Positions 6,816-8,871 of a stretch of 8,871 bases of DNA are shown piece by piece (positions within the stretch are counted from its first letter, which is position 1; each line of letters starts with the position of its first letter). Source of the DNA: Chloroflexota bacterium (GTDB lineage Bacteria; Chloroflexota; Anaerolineae; Anaerolineales; DRKV01). Both the position numbers and the translations under genes were made by a program. Under the pieces are notes generated by a model. The model made no database searches. It was not told where the DNA came from and saw nothing but the letters and a program-made list of their open reading frames with translations. The stretch lies in contig DRKV01000481.1 of NCBI GenBank assembly GCA_011051635.1, positions 1-8,871 on the forward strand, in the 5' to 3' direction.

Positions 6816-8043
6816 GCGGGAATTCCTCCTCCACCGTCTTGAAGAGTTTGTCAATCCTGGAATCCGGGGGAGCATCCCGCAAGGGAAGGAGGACGTGGAA
6901 GGTAGAGCCGGGGCATTTCTCTTCGTCGTAGCCCTCCGACTCAACCCATACCGTGCCGCCGTGCGCATCGATGATGCCCCTGGCGATAGGCAATCCCAGC
7001 CCAGGCCCGCCCCCCTTGAAGTCGCTCCGGCTGCTCGAATGGTGCAGGAGCACATCCCCCAGCCGTCCAAACTTCTGGAAGATGCGCTCCTGGTCTTCGG
7101 GGTCAATTCCGATGCCGGTATCTTCAATGGTGACCTCAATGAAACCGGGCAACTCGCGGCCGCTCACCGTGATGCGCCCTCCGTCGGGCGTGAATTTGAT
7201 GGCGTTGTTTACCAGGTGCATGAAAGCCTGGTACAGGCGTTCGGGGTCTCCGTAGGTCATCTTGTGCAAAACCTGGCGACGGCTTATCTCAAAATGCTGC
7301 CGCCGCTCGCGTATCAAAGGGGTAACTTCGCGTCGCAGAATATCCAGCACCTGGTCAACCCAGAGCGGTTGAAACGTGATTTGCAGCAGATTGTTGTCAA
7401 TCAACGAGACATCCAGCATATCGTCAATGATGCGCTGTAAACGCGCCGTTCCGCCAGAGATGCCGTCCAGCAAAGGCCGCACCGTGCCGGCAGCAATATC
7501 CTCCGGGAGCACATCGCGCAGCATGGCGGCATAGCCTTCAATGATGGTCAGCGGCGTCTTCAATTCGTGCGCCGCCACCGAGATGAAGCGCGATTTGTTA
7601 TCGTCCAGGCGTTCCAATTCCCGTTGGGCCAGTTCCGCCCGCTCCACGAGCACCCCGATACGGCGTTCCATCTCCTGCTTTTGGACGTAGGTTGTGACGC
7701 GAATTTGCACCGGCACGAGGGTCTCGAAAAGCAGCACCACATCTTCCGGTTCCAGCAAGTCGCCCCCCAACTCATAAATCAGTCCGAACAGACGAGTGTA
7801 GATATCGCCCACCTGCGTCTCGCTGTCCTCCAGGGCTGTTTGCGTCAGCGCCTCCACCCACTGGTCAGCGAAACGCTCCAAAGGAGCAGCATCCCCACTG
7901 ACCACGGCATTTTGCAACCGGTCGAAAAACTGCCGCAACTCCTCCCGAAAACTCTCCTGCACATCCCGAACATGCGAGAGACGCTGCGCGGCACGCTTCA
8001 GCCAGATAGGGCGGATGGTCTGCAAGAGTTCTAAAATGCGCAT
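6805..8043 (-). CDS. Cytoplasmic sensor histidine kinase (HisKA-HATPase_c), orphan
   Basis: A 412-residue soluble histidine kinase with no membrane segment. Residues 1-145 are a helical N-terminal sensor region of unknown ligand, ending in a coiled-coil-like linker (122-150). The HisKA H-box is SRFISVAAHELKTPLTIIEG with phospho-acceptor His159. The ATP-binding domain has an N-box HLVNNAIKFTPDGG (276-289), G1 DTGIGID (308-314), the F-box FQKFGR, and a G2 box GGGPGLGLPIARG (344-356). Between F and G2 lies a polar lid with LLHHSSSRSDFK. No receiver domain or response regulator gene is present, so the partner is elsewhere. The ATG at 8043 shares one base with the stop of the upstream gene (TGATG) after a GGAGG site; a TTG one codon earlier is less likely. 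The family is certain; signal and output are unknown. Linkage to hflX suggests a stress role (inference). Confidence 0.95.
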
Positions 8044-8871
8044 CAATCCTCCGGAGCAAGGGCAAGCGTCCAGTGCAATAGGGTATCGCCCACCACCTGT
8101 AAACTGCGGGGAGAGACCTTATCGGCGGTGTCCTCCACGGTATGCCAGTAGGGGTAATCGAAGTCAATCAAGTCCACAGCAGGCGCGCCCAACTGCCGGA
8201 AAGGGATGTGGTCATCCAACATGCGGTATTTGTACTGCGGAATGAAATACTGCTCATATCCCAGGGAAGCAGCCGCATCCCAGATTTGACGCGTCACCTG
8301 CGGGTCGGAATTCTGTTCCATGTAGATGTTCAGGTCGGCATCGCCAATCATATCCACGACGACGACCGCATCGGGGAGAGAGGGGAGGCTTTGGGCAAAC
8401 GCGCGTGACCCCAGAATCCAATCCCAGCCCGGAATCTCTCCGTTATCTTCCCCGTCGAAGAAGACCAGCCAGATTTGGGGCTGCTCCCGTTGTGGAAAGG
8501 TGCGCGCCAGTTCGAGCAATACCGCTACCCCCGAAGCCCCGTCGTTGGCCCCCGGGACCGGCGTAGCGCGGTATTCGGGGTGCGGGTCGTGGTCGGCTCT
8601 CAGACGGTTGTCGTAATGCGCCCCGAGGATGACCCACGGACGCCCTTCGCCCCGCTTCCCGACCAGGTTGTAGAGGTCGTGCCCCATTGCCTGGGCGGGG
8701 AGAGTCTCAGCCTGCCAGCCGTTATCTTGCAAAGTCTTCAAAATCCAGGCGCGGGTCTCGGCATGGGATTCGCTGCCCGGCAGGCGCGGCCCCAGCGCCA
8801 TCTGGTAGAGGACGTCCTGATAGGCGCGCTCCCCGTCGAAAGTCTGGGGCGCGGCGGGGCGCGACGGCGAG
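8043..8871 (-). CDS. M28 family zinc hydrolase, glutaminyl-peptide cyclotransferase-like, 5' end cut by window edge
   Basis: 275 C-terminal residues are visible; the frame is open to the right edge, so the true start and any signal peptide lie outside. Numbering from the first visible residue, the M28 fold shows GAHYDNR (83-89, His85), GANDGASG (107-114, Asp110), FFDGEDNG (137-144, Glu141-Asp142), VVDMIGD (171-177, Asp173), LDDHIPF (218-224) and YWHT (241-244, His243). Asp110, Asp142 and His243 match the single-zinc ligands of animal glutaminyl cyclase; Glu141, Asp173, Asp219 or Asp220, and Trp242 match its catalytic and substrate residues. This favours N-terminal pyroglutamate formation over aminopeptidase activity. 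The first visible residues (SPSRPAAPQT) look like a Pro/Ala-rich linker after a membrane anchor or signal peptide. It is the most upstream visible gene of the operon and is joined to the kinase by TGATG. M28 family is certain, QC-like function likely. Confidence 0.9.
   Translation of the reverse strand, partial: SPSRPAAPQTFDGERAYQDVLYQMALGPRLPGSESHAETRAWILKTLQDNGWQAETLPAQAMGHDLYNLVGKRGEGRPWVILGAHYDNRLRADHDPHPEYRATPVPGANDGASGVAVLLELARTFPQREQPQIWLVFFDGEDNGEIPGWDWILGSRAFAQSLPSLPDAVVVVDMIGDADLNIYMEQNSDPQVTRQIWDAAASLGYEQYFIPQYKYRMLDDHIPFRQLGAPAVDLIDFDYPYWHTVEDTADKVSPRSLQVVGDTLLHWTLALAPED

Noticed and set aside
6816..7139. N-terminal extension of HflX into the kinase gene
   Set aside because: The extra sequence is out-of-frame kinase coding sequence; the ATG at 6815 has a strong GGAGG site and gives normal HflX length.

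Overview
GC-rich bacterial DNA with dense coding, short intergenic gaps and Shine-Dalgarno starts of the GGAG/GAGG type. Gene content and protein style (ATP-dependent PEP carboxykinase, an M28 glutaminyl-cyclase-like hydrolase, HflX, soluble histidine kinase with a GGGPGLGL G2 box, GC-rich genome with short interspersed tandem repeats) fit Chloroflexota, probably an Anaerolineae-like lineage. That placement is inference from gene style; there is no rRNA or other marker here.

Left block, minus strand (1-2009): the 5' two-thirds of an RlmI-type 23S rRNA m5C methyltransferase, cut by the left edge inside its SAM-binding motif I. Upstream of it lies a complete PLP-dependent alpha-oxoamine synthase (KBL/BioF/SPT superfamily). 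A terminator hairpin sits between the two and ends only 8 nt before the rlmI start codon.

Divergent control region (2010-2238): this 229-bp gap holds a good minus-strand promoter for the synthase (TTGACA, 17 bp, TACACT), a perfect plus-strand TATAAT, two copies of a 22-26 bp operator-like palindrome 33 bp apart, and a third, perfect 14-bp palindrome. It is the most operator-rich part of the window and probably controls both flanking genes.

Plus-strand block (2239-5251): a class I aspartate-type aminotransferase, then an 8-bp tandem repeat array that begins on its stop codon, then pckA (ATP-dependent PEP carboxykinase), closed by a very strong intrinsic terminator. Transaminase plus PCK would take aspartate-derived oxaloacetate to PEP. 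The divergent synthase also acts on amino acids, so a shared amino-acid/gluconeogenic control is plausible but unproven.

Right block, minus strand (5250-8871): a tightly packed operon reading leftward. It runs from an M28 glutaminyl-cyclase-like hydrolase (5' end beyond the right edge), through a cytoplasmic orphan sensor histidine kinase (TGATG overlap) and the ribosome-associated GTPase HflX (11-nt overlap), to a 70-aa two-helix membrane protein. The stop codon of that last gene lies in the T-run of the convergent pckA terminator. I saw no mobile element, CRISPR, tRNA or rRNA. The window is mainly housekeeping; the unusual material is in the intergenic repeats and the gene junctions.
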